Shown: positions 53,108 through 62,927, numbered from the stretch's first letter. The stretch: DNA of 64,000 bases from JAHQVI01 sp050330195 (GCA_050330195.1 JBHJOB010000010.1:1-64000); one strand, 5' to 3'. Notes: generated by a model not told the origin, from the sequence alone. Numbers and translations: made by a program.

Positions 53108-53671
53108 TCACGACAGCGCCGCCGCATCCCGCATGAACATCTCCTGCGACGTTATGATCTGCCCATCGGCGGCGAATTCCAGCCGCTTCATGAGCTGTGC
53201 GGCGCTCAGTCCCGAAACCGGATGATGCCAGTAGGGAGCCACATCCAGCAGCGGCTTCAGGACAAAAGGCCGCATTGCCACGCCGGGATGCGGCAGAATT
53301 AAAGTTGGCGTGCCGCATTTAAAAACTTGCTTATTGCCTTTTGACCAATTTAAGATTCGGCTGTTGTAATCGACGATGTCGAGGTCGAGCGGACGAGGTC
53401 CCCAGCGTCTCGACGATCGCCGCCCTGCTCCTGCCTCGATCCTCTTGAGTAATGTCAGGAGTGCTTTCGGTGGACGGGAGGTGTGGACCAGCGCGACTGC
53501 GTTAGTAAAATCGGGTTGATTGGCTAGTCCGTAGGGTTGGGTTCGGTAGAGGCGCGAATGGCGCACAATCCTGACACTCTGTTTTTCCAGCTCAGTTAGA
53601 GCTTGCAAAATCGTGGTATCAGAATTACCCCACCGACTGGTTACATTTGATCCTAAGCTGATGATGACCAT
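53108..53671 (-). CDS. folK: 6-hydroxymethyl-7,8-dihydropterin pyrophosphokinase
   Basis: HPPK transfers pyrophosphate from ATP to 6-hydroxymethyl-dihydropterin in folate synthesis. The 187-residue protein opens VIISLGSN, has RTQPYGLANQPDFTNAVALV, the metal-binding RWGPRPLDLDIVDYN, and LPHPGVAMRPFVLKPL. ATG 53671 has AAGGTAG upstream and fits the family start; an upstream TTG at 53695 is less likely. No folB or folP is seen beside it. Confidence 0.94.
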   Translation of the reverse strand: MVIISLGSNVTSRWGNSDTTILQALTELEKQSVRIVRHSRLYRTQPYGLANQPDFTNAVALVHTSRPPKALLTLLKRIEAGAGRRSSRRWGPRPLDLDIVDYNSRILNWSKGNKQVFKCGTPTLILPHPGVAMRPFVLKPLLDVAPYWHHPVSGLSAAQLMKRLEFAADGQIITSQEMFMRDAAALS

Positions 53672-53804
53672 TTCTACCTTGGCTTTTTTCGCCAACGCGT
53701 ATTGACGTTGAAGATGCCCCAGGGGGTGGGGCGGCTGCTGGAATGAAGGCTCGCTTGGCCATTTTCAGGCAATCGGGCGCGTCCTCTTCCCAGAAAGGAC
53801 CATT

Positions 53805-54416
53805 ATGCAAATGAATTTTTATCCGTCGGAACGTATTGCGCTATTCATCGATGGCGCAAACCTATATGCGACTGCGAAGGCACTGGGGTTTGATATAGAT
53901 TACAAAAGGCTTTTGGACGTCTTTCGTACGGAAGGCCGCCTCTTGCGGGCACTATATTATACTGCAATTGCCGAGGATCAGGAATACTCCTCGATCCGTC
54001 CCTTGATAGACTGGCTCGACTATAATGGCTATACGATGGTCACGAAGCCGACCAAAGAATTCACCGACGCGGCGGGCCGCCGGAAAATCAAGGGTAACAT
54101 GGACATCGAACTGACCGTCGATGCCATGGAACTCGCCGAACACCTGGACCACATCGTGCTGTTTTCAGGCGACGGCGATTTCAGGACGCTGGTCGAGTCG
54201 CTCCAGCACAAGGGCAAGCGCGTCAGTGTCGTCTCCACGATGAACACCCAACCGCCGATGGTCTCAGACGAGTTGCGCAGGCAGGCCGACCAGTTCGTCG
54301 ATCTTGCGGACATGGAAGAGAAAATCTGCCGGCCGTCCAACAATCAGTTTGGGCGCGGCGGAGGTGGACGCGCGCCGTATAGCGACGCCGAAACGGACGA
54401 TTTTGCCGACGCCTGA
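53805..54416 (+). CDS. NYN domain (LabA/DUF88 family) protein
   Basis: The 203-residue protein has the NYN (PIN-like nuclease) fold: RIALFIDGANLYATAKALGFDIDYKRL, with the first catalytic Asp, then KGNMDIELTVDAMELAEHLDHIVLFSGDGDFRTLVESLQ, holding the further acidic residues. This matches the LabA/DUF88 group, often linked to RNA cleavage or regulation. The C-terminal part is Gly-rich (FGRGGGGRAPYSDAETDDF), perhaps disordered. AGGA six bases before ATG 53805 supports the start. It is divergent from folK. Confidence 0.9.
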   Translation: MQMNFYPSERIALFIDGANLYATAKALGFDIDYKRLLDVFRTEGRLLRALYYTAIAEDQEYSSIRPLIDWLDYNGYTMVTKPTKEFTDAAGRRKIKGNMDIELTVDAMELAEHLDHIVLFSGDGDFRTLVESLQHKGKRVSVVSTMNTQPPMVSDELRRQADQFVDLADMEEKICRPSNNQFGRGGGGRAPYSDAETDDFADA

Positions 54417-54780
54417 GTGATTGCCGGGATCTGGCGATATAGAGAAGATTGCTTATAACGTGGCATCCGACGCGCAGCGGATTTGTTTGCGAATCGCCTA
54501 TATCGTCGGTTCCTGAAATCTTGCGATGCATCCTTGCGCCGATGCTGCTCTGGTTTCTCCCCGCAGAATATCCACAAAGGTGCTCTCCCGGTACGCAAAC
54601 GCTTCTTGCGCCGCGGACACGGATAATAGCATAAGGGCAACAGGAAACGGCGGCAGGGCGGTTTCCCATCTGCTGTGCCTTTCATTGCGCTTCGCTGATC
54701 ATTCTACCGATCAGGAACGCCCGTCCTTAATTCACCGCAGCCAATCTCTGACTGTCAGCATCGGATTCGCCATATCGCTC
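54417..54780. other. Intergenic region upstream of the uracil-DNA glycosylase gene
   Basis: The glycosylase frame is open back to 54526 but the region lacks a start with a ribosome binding site and any homology. No tRNA, hairpin with a T tract or operator-like palindrome is seen. It probably holds the promoter of the glycosylase gene. Confidence 0.35.
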
Positions 54781-55425
54781 ATGACCGTTCCAGAGCCTGA
54801 CCCGGATTGCCCGCTCTGCCCGCGCCTGGTCGCCTTCCGCCACCAGAACCGGGCCGCCTTTCCCGACTGGCACAACGCGCCCGTGCCGTCTTTCGGAGAG
54901 GATGGGGCGCGGTTGCTTATCGTGGGGCTGGCTCCAGGCTTGCGCGGCGCGAACCGGACCGGGCGGCCTTTCACGGGGGATTATGCCGGCGTCCTGCTGT
55001 ACCGGACGTTGCTCAAATTCGGTTTCGCATCCGGCTCTTATGGCGAGGCGCCGGATGACGGCTTGCGCCTGCAGGATTGCATGATCACGAACGGCGTCAG
55101 ATGCGTCCCGCCGGCGAATAAACCGGAATCTTCGGAAATCAACATATGCCGTCAGTTCCTGAATGGACGGATTTCGCAAATGCCGAATTTGCGGGCAATT
55201 GTGGTGCTGGGCCGCATTGCGCATGATACGACAATCCGGGGCTTCGGCTTGAAATTAAAAGACTTTAAATTTGGCCATGGCGCAATTCACCATCTGGGTG
55301 AATATAATATTCAGATTTTCGACAGTTACCATTGTTCCCGCTACAACACTAATACTGGTATGTTGACTCCCGAGATGTTCGAGGGCGTTTTCGCAAATGT
55401 TAGAAGTTTGCTTGATCGCTCCTGA
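54781..55425 (+). CDS. Uracil-DNA glycosylase, family 5 (UDGb-like)
   Basis: The 214-residue enzyme removes uracil, and often other deaminated bases, from DNA. The motifs are GLAPGLRGANRTGRPFTGDYAG (motif 1) and SYHCSRYNTNTGMLT (motif 2), typical of family 5 (UDGb) glycosylases. Cysteines CPLCPRL at the start, RCVPP and ICRQFL would ligate an Fe-S cluster, also family-typical. Motif 1 lacks the Asp of other families, as in UDGb. ATG 54781 is chosen as the start of homology. Confidence 0.9.
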   Translation: MTVPEPDPDCPLCPRLVAFRHQNRAAFPDWHNAPVPSFGEDGARLLIVGLAPGLRGANRTGRPFTGDYAGVLLYRTLLKFGFASGSYGEAPDDGLRLQDCMITNGVRCVPPANKPESSEINICRQFLNGRISQMPNLRAIVVLGRIAHDTTIRGFGLKLKDFKFGHGAIHHLGEYNIQIFDSYHCSRYNTNTGMLTPEMFEGVFANVRSLLDRS

Positions 55426-55494
55426 TGTGTGGTTGTAGACTGGCAAATTCATAGCTCATAGATCTTATATATAAATAGAAGTGAGTTTGGCCCC

Positions 55495-55899
55495 ATGCTT
55501 CAGATCTCGACCTCCAAGATTGCACATGTCATTGTAAGAGCGAAAGAATATGACGCAAAACTGGGCAACTGGGAGGATACGCTGGAAAGCGGTTTTCGTG
55601 AGGACATCAGCGGTACGGTTCTCGAAAACTTCTCCAGCGACGCCAATGGCGGAGAACTCGCGGAATTCATTGCGAGCCTTAGCGAGGACGAGCAGGCAAG
55701 TCTGGTTGCGTTGACGTGGCTGGGGCGCGGCACATACTCGCCGGACGAGCTTGACGAAGCGATCGACATTGCCCGGGCCGAGCATATCAGCAAGGCTGAC
55801 AATTACCTGATCGGCATTCCGTTGCTCGCGGATTACCTGGAGGACGGGCTCGACAAGCTGGGCTATTCCGTCGAAGAACTGGAGAAGATGTTCTCCTGA
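55495..55899 (+). CDS. DUF3775 family protein
   Basis: The 134-residue acidic protein follows the DUF3775 pattern: HVIVRAKEYDAKLG, then LAEFIASLSEDEQASLVALTWLGRGTYS, DEAIDIARAEHISKADNYLIGIPLLADYLEDGLDKLG. It is common in alphaproteobacteria; function is unknown. Ribosome binding site is weak. It lies between the glycosylase gene and an inverted repeat. Confidence 0.85.
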   Translation: MLQISTSKIAHVIVRAKEYDAKLGNWEDTLESGFREDISGTVLENFSSDANGGELAEFIASLSEDEQASLVALTWLGRGTYSPDELDEAIDIARAEHISKADNYLIGIPLLADYLEDGLDKLGYSVEELEKMFS

Positions 55900-56020
55900 G
55901 TTCCGTGGATGCCTCGGTCCCCATGCGCTTTCGTGCAATGACGCCGGGTGTTTCCGTCAGAAATGATGCTGACTATAGCGGGATCGCTTCAGGTGAGATC
56001 GTTCTGCCACACATACAGAT

Positions 56021-56100
56021 GTCATTCCCGCGCAAGCGGGAATCCAGGTCCTTCGCAGCATCTCCGGTGTTTACCGGATTCCCGCTTGCGCGGGAATGAC
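56021..56100. repeat. Inverted repeat of the GTCATTCCCGC...GCGGGAATGAC type
   Basis: Two 25-bp arms (56021-56045 and 56076-56100) are perfect reverse complements, each carrying an internal palindrome, around a 30-base spacer. This is the well-known dispersed intergenic repeat of many proteobacteria, often spread by REP-associated transposases. It may end transcription of smpB and the convergent DUF3775 gene, as it lies between them. Confidence 0.85.
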
Positions 56101-56132
56101 GAGAACTGTGTCCATCTGAACTGATCTTGCTC

Positions 56133-56609
56133 TTAGCCCTTCTCGCGCAGCAGGCGGGCCTTCTGGCGATCCCAGTCGCGTGACTTTTCAGCCTGCCGCT
56201 TGTCGTGCAGCTTGCGGCCACGGGCAAGCGCCAGTTCCAGCTTGGCGCGCCCGCGATCGTTGAAATACAACTTGAGCGGAACAAGCGTCATCCCGTCCCG
56301 CCGTACGGCGCCGATCAGCTTGGCGATTTCGCGCTTGTGCAGCAGCAGCTTGCGCGGGCGGCGTTCTTCGTGGTTCAGGCGGTTTGCCTGCGCGTAAGCG
56401 GGGATGTAGGCGTTGATCATATAGATCTCGCCGCCTTCCTCGGAGGCGTAGGATTCCGCGATGTTCGACTTCCCCGCCCGCAGCGACTTGACCTCCGATC
56501 CGGCAAGCGCGATCCCTGCCTCGAAAACCTCGTGGATTTCGTAGGAATGCCGTGCCTTGCGGTTTTCCGCCACGATCTTGCGCGGCGGTTGCTTCTTCGG
56601 AATTGCCAT
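56133..56609 (-). CDS. smpB: SsrA-binding protein SmpB
   Basis: SmpB partners tmRNA in ribosome rescue (trans-translation). The 158-residue protein shows the family signature AENRKARHSYEIHEVFEAGIALAGSEVKSLRAGKSNIAESYA, a two-barrel fold with the C-terminal basic tail DKRQAEKSRDWDRQKARLLREKG that enters the decoding site. The gene is downstream of dapA, an arrangement usual in Rhizobiales. Confidence 0.96.
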   Translation of the reverse strand: MAIPKKQPPRKIVAENRKARHSYEIHEVFEAGIALAGSEVKSLRAGKSNIAESYASEEGGEIYMINAYIPAYAQANRLNHEERRPRKLLLHKREIAKLIGAVRRDGMTLVPLKLYFNDRGRAKLELALARGRKLHDKRQAEKSRDWDRQKARLLREKG

Positions 56610-56695
56610 TATCTTGAGCCTAATCGGGATTCAATCAGATGGAGACGATCCCGATCAATATCCATCTCTGCAAGCGGATTTTCGCGGCCTCGCCA

Positions 56696-57589
56696 TCAAA
56701 CCGCGATCAGTTCCGGCGTTAGCAGCCCGGCGAAATCCAGCGCGGCGTCGACAGCCGCCCTGGTGGTTTCCTGAACCGGACACAGCGGCAGACGGGTTTC
56801 AGCGCTGCAAATCCCAAGCCGCTCAGCCGCATATTTCACCGGACCCGGATTGCTTTCCACGAACAGCGCATCGTGCAGCGGCATAAGCTTGTCCTGCAAA
56901 GCCAGAGCGCGCCCGAAATTGCCTTCAAGGCAAGCATTCTGGAACTGCGCGCAAAGGGCCGGGGCGACATTGGCGGTTACCGAGATGCAGCCGACGCCGC
57001 CATGGGCATTGAAGCCGAGCGCCGTCGCGTCCTCGCCGGAGAGCTGGCAGAAATCCGGGCCCATCGCCCCGCGCTGCTGGCTCACCCGCGCCATGTTTGC
57101 CGTCGCATCCTTTACTCCGGCGATATTCGGCAGTGCGAACAGCCGGGTCATCGTCGCGACGCTCATGTCGATGACGCTGCGTCCCGGTATGTTATAGATG
57201 ATGATCGGGATATTGATCGCATCGTTGATCGCCTTGTAATGCCGGTAAAGCCCTTCCTGCGTGGGCTTGTTGTAATAGGGGGTGACGACGAGCACGCCAT
57301 TCGCCCCGACCGACTGCGCAAAGCGCGCCAGTTCGATGGCCTCGGCCGTGCTGTTCGAGCCCGCGCCGGCGATCACCGGGACACGGCCGTCGGTCTGTTC
57401 GATGCAGATCTGCACCACGCGCCGATGCTCGTCATGGGACAAGGTGGGCGACTCGCCGGTCGTGCCGACGGGAACAAGCCCGTGCGAGCCGGATTTGATC
57501 TGGAACTCAATGAGGCGGCGGTAAGCGTCTTCATCCAGTGCGCCATTGGAGAATGGCGTTATCAGTGCCGGAATCGATCCCCTGAACAT
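56696..57589 (-). CDS. dapA: 4-hydroxy-tetrahydrodipicolinate synthase
   Basis: DapA makes the first committed product of the lysine/diaminopimelate route from pyruvate and aspartate semialdehyde. The 297-residue TIM-barrel protein has VGTTGESPTL (Thr43, Thr44), the catalytic Tyr132 (IIIYNIPGR), and the Schiff-base Lys160 in GVKDAT. Homology covers the full length. It is divergent from the lytic transglycosylase gene. Confidence 0.96.
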   Translation of the reverse strand: MFRGSIPALITPFSNGALDEDAYRRLIEFQIKSGSHGLVPVGTTGESPTLSHDEHRRVVQICIEQTDGRVPVIAGAGSNSTAEAIELARFAQSVGANGVLVVTPYYNKPTQEGLYRHYKAINDAINIPIIIYNIPGRSVIDMSVATMTRLFALPNIAGVKDATANMARVSQQRGAMGPDFCQLSGEDATALGFNAHGGVGCISVTANVAPALCAQFQNACLEGNFGRALALQDKLMPLHDALFVESNPGPVKYAAERLGICSAETRLPLCPVQETTRAAVDAALDFAGLLTPELIAV

Positions 57590-57924
57590 GGCAAATCCTT
57601 CAGATTGCGCCGCTCCACGCCCGGCGCGCCATAGAAATAACCTAAAGGGACCATAGTGATTTCTTTTCAGACCGGCAAGCGCAGCATCCGGCCCGCTTTC
57701 CGGATAAAGCGGGGCTTCTTTTGTCCCCCGATTTGCGTTCCATACTGGAATAACCGCCTCGCGGTAGGAGACTGTTAATCATTACCGTTCTTCACTGTGA
57801 CAAGTCGTGGGACATGACGCCCCTGTTCGGTTGGATGAAAATCGATATAGTGTCGTTAAAATTTTAGTTTTCACTCTTCGCGCGACTTGCAGAAGTTACA
57901 AAGCTCTCGACGGCCAAATTGCTC
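57590..57924. other. Divergent intergenic region between dapA and the transglycosylase gene
   Basis: It holds the promoters for the two divergent genes; no coding frame, tRNA or clear operator is recognised. A run of A/T near 57858-57870 may be promoter sequence. Confidence 0.35.
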
Positions 57925-60357
57925 ATGCGTAACAACGAACTCCGAGCGTCACTGATCAAGCACGCAAAGACCGTCTCGGCGACAGTCACTGCTTGCGTCA
58001 CGATCCTGCTTATCTTGCAACCCTGGCGGCCCGGCGCCGACAGGCGCAGCGAGGAGGCGCAATATACCGCTTCGCTGTCCGCAACAGTCGATACCGCGCC
58101 CCAGAAGGCCGAACCAGCCCCGGCTCCCGTCGTTGCCGCGACCGACGCGCCGCCCGAGGATGTTGCGGATGGCTCACCGGACACTGGCGGCGAGATCCGC
58201 CTTGCCGCCCGCAGCCCTTCGCCGGCATCCGTGCCGCTTCCGGAAAAGCTGGAAGAGAAGGCGCTCATTCCTCTTCCGCAGAAGCGCGAGGCTGCGTCCG
58301 GGGACGGCACGGCGCTCGCCGGCCCGACCACACAGCCGGAGCAGGTTGCGAACTCTCTTGAGAACGAGGCGCTGGCCCCGCTATTCGCCTACAAGGCCCC
58401 GAAAAGCGATGTCGAGAAGCTCAAGAGTTTCGTCAAGCTGACCTATCAGCGGAAGTTCTCCAGCGCCCGGCCGCTGATGGAGGATATGAGCGATCCGGTC
58501 GCGAGCAAATTCGCCCGCTGGTATTATTACCGCACGAAGGCTCCGGACACGACGCCCGAGGAAATCATTGCATTCCTTGAGGAAAATCCGCGCTGGCCGA
58601 GCCGGGATATGCTGGAGGAGAGTGCGGAAGACGCCCTGTTCTGGCGGGAGGAAGATCCCAAACGGGTTCTCGCCTATTTTGCGGACAGGCAACCGGCCAG
58701 CGGTGTCGGCTTTGCGGCGCTGGGAACTGCCTTGATCGAGACCGGCGAGAAGGACAAGGGCGCGGAACATATCCGCAAGGCTTGGCGCAAATATCCGCTG
58801 ACGCAGGCGATCGAGAAGAAGATACGCAAGCTCCGCGTGTTGAACGCCGACGATCACCGTGCGCGCGCCGATTATCTGCTGATGCAGGACAACAAGCGCT
58901 ATGTCGGCGCGGTCGAGCGAATCCTTCCCCAGATCGACAAGAAGTGGAAAGCTTCGATCAAGGCGCGGATCGCAACGGTCAAGCGTGCGAAAAATGCCGG
59001 GACGCTGCTGACCCGGCTGGACCCGAAGATCAAGCTTGAGCCGCCGGTGCTGTTTGCCCGCATTCAGTGGCTGCGCCGCGCCGACAATGACAAGAAAGTC
59101 TGGTCGCTGCTGCGTTCCGCGCCCAAATCGGCCGAGAAGCTGATCGACCCTGCGGCATGGTGGAAAGAGCGGCGGATCCAGGTGCGACTGGCCCTCAACA
59201 GCGGCAAGGTCAAGACGGCCTACGCGATCGCGAGCGGGCATGGCGCCGGGCTTCCCCATTGGGATCTGAGCGACGCCGAATTCCTCGCCGGCTGGATCGC
59301 CCTGCGCTTTCTCGACCGCCCCAAGGACGCGCGCAAGCATTTCACCGCCGCCATTGCCGCGGGCGGACTGCCCAAACGCCGCTCCCGCGCCGCCTACTGG
59401 CTCGGCCGGACGGAGCTGGAACTGGGCGACGTAACCGCCGCGACGGCGCGCTTCGCCGAAGCCGCGCAGCATCACCACACATTCTACGGTCAACTCGCCC
59501 ATCAGATGATCGCCTCGACGGACGCCAAGGTCGCCTTCCGCACGTTGGTTCGCCAGACGGAGCGTGAGATCGAGGATTTCGCCGCGCAGGACGTCATGAA
59601 GGCGATCGTGCTCACGCATCAGGCCGATTTCGAAAATCTGATGTCCGTGTTCCTCTACGACCGTGCGCGCGAAATCGAGAGCGCGCCGGAAATGACGCTG
59701 CTATGCGAGTTGGCGAGTCAGGTGGCTTCGACGAACCGGGCGATCCGCATGGCAAAGATCGCCATGAACCGCGATTTCCCTGTCGAGCAATATGCCTATC
59801 CGAACGCCTTGCCGGAGTTCAAGGCCCTGGCCTATGGCGAAGAGATCGAGAATGCGCTGATCCACGCCCTGACCCGTCAGGAAAGCGAGTTCAACCCGGT
59901 CATCGTCAGTCCGGCCGGCGCGGTCGGGCTGATGCAGCTCCTGCCGTCAACCGCGAAAATGGTCGCCAAATGGTATGGCGAGAAATATTCCAAAAAGAAC
60001 CTGTCCGCCGATCCGGCATATAATGTTTCCCTCGGCAGCGCCTTTCTCTACCGGCTGATCAACAATTACGACGGCTCCTACATGATGGCGCTGGCAGGCT
60101 ATAATGCCGGGCCGGGACGCATCCGCCAGTGGGTCCGCAGGTTCGGCGATCCGCGTGAAGCCTCGGTCGATCCGATCGACTGGATCGAGCGCATCCCCTT
60201 CACCGAAACCCGCGATTACGTTCACAAGATCATGGAGAGCGCCCAGGTCTATCGTTCGCGCCTGCGCGGCGAACAGGCTCCGTTGCAACTCGCCGAAGAC
60301 CTCCATCGCGGCCGCAAGGACAAGCCGAAATTTCTGCATGGCGTCGCGTCGAACTGA
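57925..60357 (+). CDS. Soluble lytic murein transglycosylase
   Basis: This 810-residue periplasmic or membrane-anchored enzyme cleaves peptidoglycan glycan strands. The N-terminus has one hydrophobic anchor (TVSATVTACVTILLILQPW), then a Pro/Ala-rich linker and a long alpha-helical superhelix (U-shaped TPR-like). The catalytic SLT domain near the C-terminus carries the catalytic Glu in LTRQESEFNPVIVSPAGAVGLMQLLPSTAKMVAKW, then GYNAGPGRIRQWVRRFGDP. The closing part ends TRDYVHKIMESAQVYRSRL. ATG 57925 follows a TTG start option; no ribosome binding site is clear. Confidence 0.92.
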   Translation: MRNNELRASLIKHAKTVSATVTACVTILLILQPWRPGADRRSEEAQYTASLSATVDTAPQKAEPAPAPVVAATDAPPEDVADGSPDTGGEIRLAARSPSPASVPLPEKLEEKALIPLPQKREAASGDGTALAGPTTQPEQVANSLENEALAPLFAYKAPKSDVEKLKSFVKLTYQRKFSSARPLMEDMSDPVASKFARWYYYRTKAPDTTPEEIIAFLEENPRWPSRDMLEESAEDALFWREEDPKRVLAYFADRQPASGVGFAALGTALIETGEKDKGAEHIRKAWRKYPLTQAIEKKIRKLRVLNADDHRARADYLLMQDNKRYVGAVERILPQIDKKWKASIKARIATVKRAKNAGTLLTRLDPKIKLEPPVLFARIQWLRRADNDKKVWSLLRSAPKSAEKLIDPAAWWKERRIQVRLALNSGKVKTAYAIASGHGAGLPHWDLSDAEFLAGWIALRFLDRPKDARKHFTAAIAAGGLPKRRSRAAYWLGRTELELGDVTAATARFAEAAQHHHTFYGQLAHQMIASTDAKVAFRTLVRQTEREIEDFAAQDVMKAIVLTHQADFENLMSVFLYDRAREIESAPEMTLLCELASQVASTNRAIRMAKIAMNRDFPVEQYAYPNALPEFKALAYGEEIENALIHALTRQESEFNPVIVSPAGAVGLMQLLPSTAKMVAKWYGEKYSKKNLSADPAYNVSLGSAFLYRLINNYDGSYMMALAGYNAGPGRIRQWVRRFGDPREASVDPIDWIERIPFTETRDYVHKIMESAQVYRSRLRGEQAPLQLAEDLHRGRKDKPKFLHGVASN

Positions 60358-60436
60358 TGCTAGAAATTCCGATTGCGGCAAGCAATTTGGGGCAAGCCGG
60401 TATTCGGGCCGACGGGGACAAGGCAGCGGGGACGGG

Positions 60437-61387
60437 ATGGGCGAGGCGGGCGAACAGAACTGGAAGGAAATTCGCTTTTCCTCCAATAACGGGCTCACGC
60501 TCTATGCCCGCCATTATGGCGAGCCGCGCGCGGGCGTCCGCCCCGTGCTCTGCCTTCCCGGTCTGACCCGCAATTCCGCCGATTTCCACGATCTGGCGTC
60601 CTTTCTCGCCCACCACCCGACGCGGCCCCGGCAAGTGATATGCCCGGATTATCGCGGACGCGGGAAATCCGACTACGATCCGGAATGGCGCAACTATTCG
60701 CCGTTCATCGAGCTGCTGGACACGCTGGACCTGATCGCAATCATGGGGCTCGAACACGCCGCGATCATCGGCACGTCGCGCGGCGGCATCATCGCCATGC
60801 TGATGGCGGCTGTGCGCCCTAACGCGATGTCGGCGCTGGTGCTGAACGATATCGGCCCCGAAATCGAGACGGCCGGCCTTGCGCGCATCATGGGCTATGC
60901 AGGCAAGGTGCCGCTTCCGGCGACATGGGAGGAGGCAACCGAACTCGTGCGCTCGATGAACAAGCGCTTCTTCACCAATCTTTCCGACGATGACTGGGCC
61001 GAACTGGCCCGTCAGCTCTTTTCCGAAAGGAATGGCCGCCCCGCGCCGGGCTATGACACCAGGCTCGCCGATGCGCTTTCCGAAATCGACATTGCGCAGA
61101 AGATCCCGACCATGTGGCCGCAATTCGAAGCGTTGACCCGCATACCGGTACTCGTGCTGCGCGGCGAGCACTCCGACCTGCTGAGCGCGGCGACGGTCGC
61201 TGAAATGGAAGCCCGGCATCCTCGGCTCGCCTCCGTCACCGTTCATGCGCAGGGACACGCCCCCCTGCTGAAGGACCGCTTCACCATCGGCATCATTGCC
61301 GATTTCCTTCGTGAAACCGATCCTGACAGCGTCAGCGCCTCGGATCGGGACAGCGCGACAAGACAGCTTCCCAGCCTCGTGAGCTGA
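60437..61387 (+). CDS. Alpha/beta hydrolase
   Basis: The 316-residue protein has the alpha/beta hydrolase fold: VLCLPGLTRNSADFHDLASFL (oxyanion region), CPDYRGRGKSDYDP, nucleophile Ser114 in GTSRGGIIAML, an acidic residue region near VLVLRGEHSDLL and catalytic His in HAQGHAPLL. It likely hydrolyses an ester or acts as a haloalkane-type or lactonase-like enzyme; substrate unknown. ATG 60437 is chosen because homology starts there. It follows the transglycosylase by 79 bases. Confidence 0.88.
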   Translation: MGEAGEQNWKEIRFSSNNGLTLYARHYGEPRAGVRPVLCLPGLTRNSADFHDLASFLAHHPTRPRQVICPDYRGRGKSDYDPEWRNYSPFIELLDTLDLIAIMGLEHAAIIGTSRGGIIAMLMAAVRPNAMSALVLNDIGPEIETAGLARIMGYAGKVPLPATWEEATELVRSMNKRFFTNLSDDDWAELARQLFSERNGRPAPGYDTRLADALSEIDIAQKIPTMWPQFEALTRIPVLVLRGEHSDLLSAATVAEMEARHPRLASVTVHAQGHAPLLKDRFTIGIIADFLRETDPDSVSASDRDSATRQLPSLVS

Positions 61388-61511
61388 TTTTGCCGTTGAC
61401 ATCTCCCGGCGCGCTCGTCTTCACCTCCAGACGCGGACCCATTAGCGAAGCGTTTCATTTACCGCTATCATCGGCCCGACCAAATATGCTGTTCAACCGG
61501 GAGCGCGTCTC

Positions 61512-62927
61512 ATGAGCATGGGCGAGACACAATCTGCCAACGATAATCAGAGCGCTGGCCGCGCGGCGACACTGGCCGCGCTGAAGGAGCGATTTGGCGC
61601 GCGTTATGCGGATGGCCGTCCGCTGCGGGAACAGCATGGCCATACGACCACCTGGCTGACCAACCAGCCGCCTGAGGCGGTGATCTATCCTGAAAGCACC
61701 GAGGAGGTCGTCGAGATCGTCAATCTCTGCCGGGAAAGCCGCACGCCGATCATTCCGTTCGGCGCGGGCACATCGCTGGAAGGACATCTGAACGCTCCGC
61801 ACGGCGGCGTCAGTCTCGATTTCGCCCGCATGAAGCAGGTTCTTGCCGTCAATGCCGAGGACATGGATTGCCGGGTCCAGCCGGGGATAACGCGCAAGGA
61901 GCTTGAAGCTCACCTGCGCGATACGGGGCTGTTCTTCCCGCTCGATCCAGGCGCTGACGCAACGCTGGGAGGCATGGCGGCGACGCGGGCTTCGGGCACG
62001 ATGGCGGTGCGCTACGGCACGATGCGCGAGCTGGTTCTCGGGCTGACCGTGGTCATGGCCGACGGCAGCGTCGTCAAGACCGGCGGGCGGGCCCGCAAAT
62101 CATCGGCGGGCTACGATCTGACGCGGCTGATGGTCGGTTCGGAGGGCACGCTCGGCATCATCACGGAGCTGACGGTGCGGCTGTTCGGCGTGCCGGAGAC
62201 GATCCTGGCCGCCGTCTGTCTCTTCGAAACGCTCGACGGCGCCTGTCGCACCGTTACCACCGCGATCCAGCTCGGGCTGGGGCTTGCACGCATCGAGCTT
62301 CTCGATCCGCTCATCATTCGCGGCGTCAACCAGCATTCGAACCTGTCCCTGCGCGAAGTACCGACGCTGTTCCTCGAATTTCACGGCACGCGGGCGGGTA
62401 CGGAGGAGCAAGTCGAGATTTTCAAGGTGCTGGCCGAGTCGGAAGGCGGCGGCCCGCTGGACTGGGCGGAAAAGCTGGAAGATCGCAATCGGCTGTGGCA
62501 GGCGCGCCACGATGCCTATTGGGCAGGCATATCCCTGCGCCCCGGCACGAAAGCGTTTGTCACCGATGTCTGCGTCCCGTTGTCACGTCTGGCGGAATGC
62601 GTGAACGAGACCCATGCCGATATCGAGGAGGCTGGGCTGATCGCCCCTGTCGTGGGGCATGTCGGCGATGGCAATTTCCATGTCCAGGTGATGATGGATA
62701 CGGAAAATCCGGAGGAAATCGCGGCGGTTGAGCGCTTTAACAGCCGCCTCATCGAGCGGGCCCTGAAACTGGAGGGCACCTGCACGGGCGAGCATGGGGT
62801 CGGTTCAGGAAAAATTAACTATGTGGCAAAAGAACATGGCCTTGGAATAACCGTAATGGCTGCCATAAAGAGAGCGCTTGATCCACATATTATACTGAAT
62901 CCGGGCAAGGTCATTGCGTTGCCCTGA
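61512..62927 (+). CDS. FAD-binding D-lactate dehydrogenase/glycolate oxidase-like protein
   Basis: The 471-residue flavoprotein has an N-terminal FAD-binding domain (PPEAVIYPESTEEVVEIVNLC, PFGAGTSLEGHLNAPHGGVSLD, GADATLGGMAATRASGT, GSEGTLGIITELTVRLF) and the C-terminal oxidase domain with GHVGDGNFHVQVM and TGEHGVGSGKINY. This is the GlcD/Dld (D-lactate dehydrogenase, cytochrome type) family, which oxidises 2-hydroxy acids and passes electrons to the respiratory chain. It has no signal peptide. Exact substrate is not certain. Confidence 0.9.
   Translation: MSMGETQSANDNQSAGRAATLAALKERFGARYADGRPLREQHGHTTTWLTNQPPEAVIYPESTEEVVEIVNLCRESRTPIIPFGAGTSLEGHLNAPHGGVSLDFARMKQVLAVNAEDMDCRVQPGITRKELEAHLRDTGLFFPLDPGADATLGGMAATRASGTMAVRYGTMRELVLGLTVVMADGSVVKTGGRARKSSAGYDLTRLMVGSEGTLGIITELTVRLFGVPETILAAVCLFETLDGACRTVTTAIQLGLGLARIELLDPLIIRGVNQHSNLSLREVPTLFLEFHGTRAGTEEQVEIFKVLAESEGGGPLDWAEKLEDRNRLWQARHDAYWAGISLRPGTKAFVTDVCVPLSRLAECVNETHADIEEAGLIAPVVGHVGDGNFHVQVMMDTENPEEIAAVERFNSRLIERALKLEGTCTGEHGVGSGKINYVAKEHGLGITVMAAIKRALDPHIILNPGKVIALP

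Noticed and set aside
54417..54780. Extended N-terminus of the uracil-DNA glycosylase
   Set aside because: Upstream part has no homology or ribosome binding site; ATG 54781 fits the family start.
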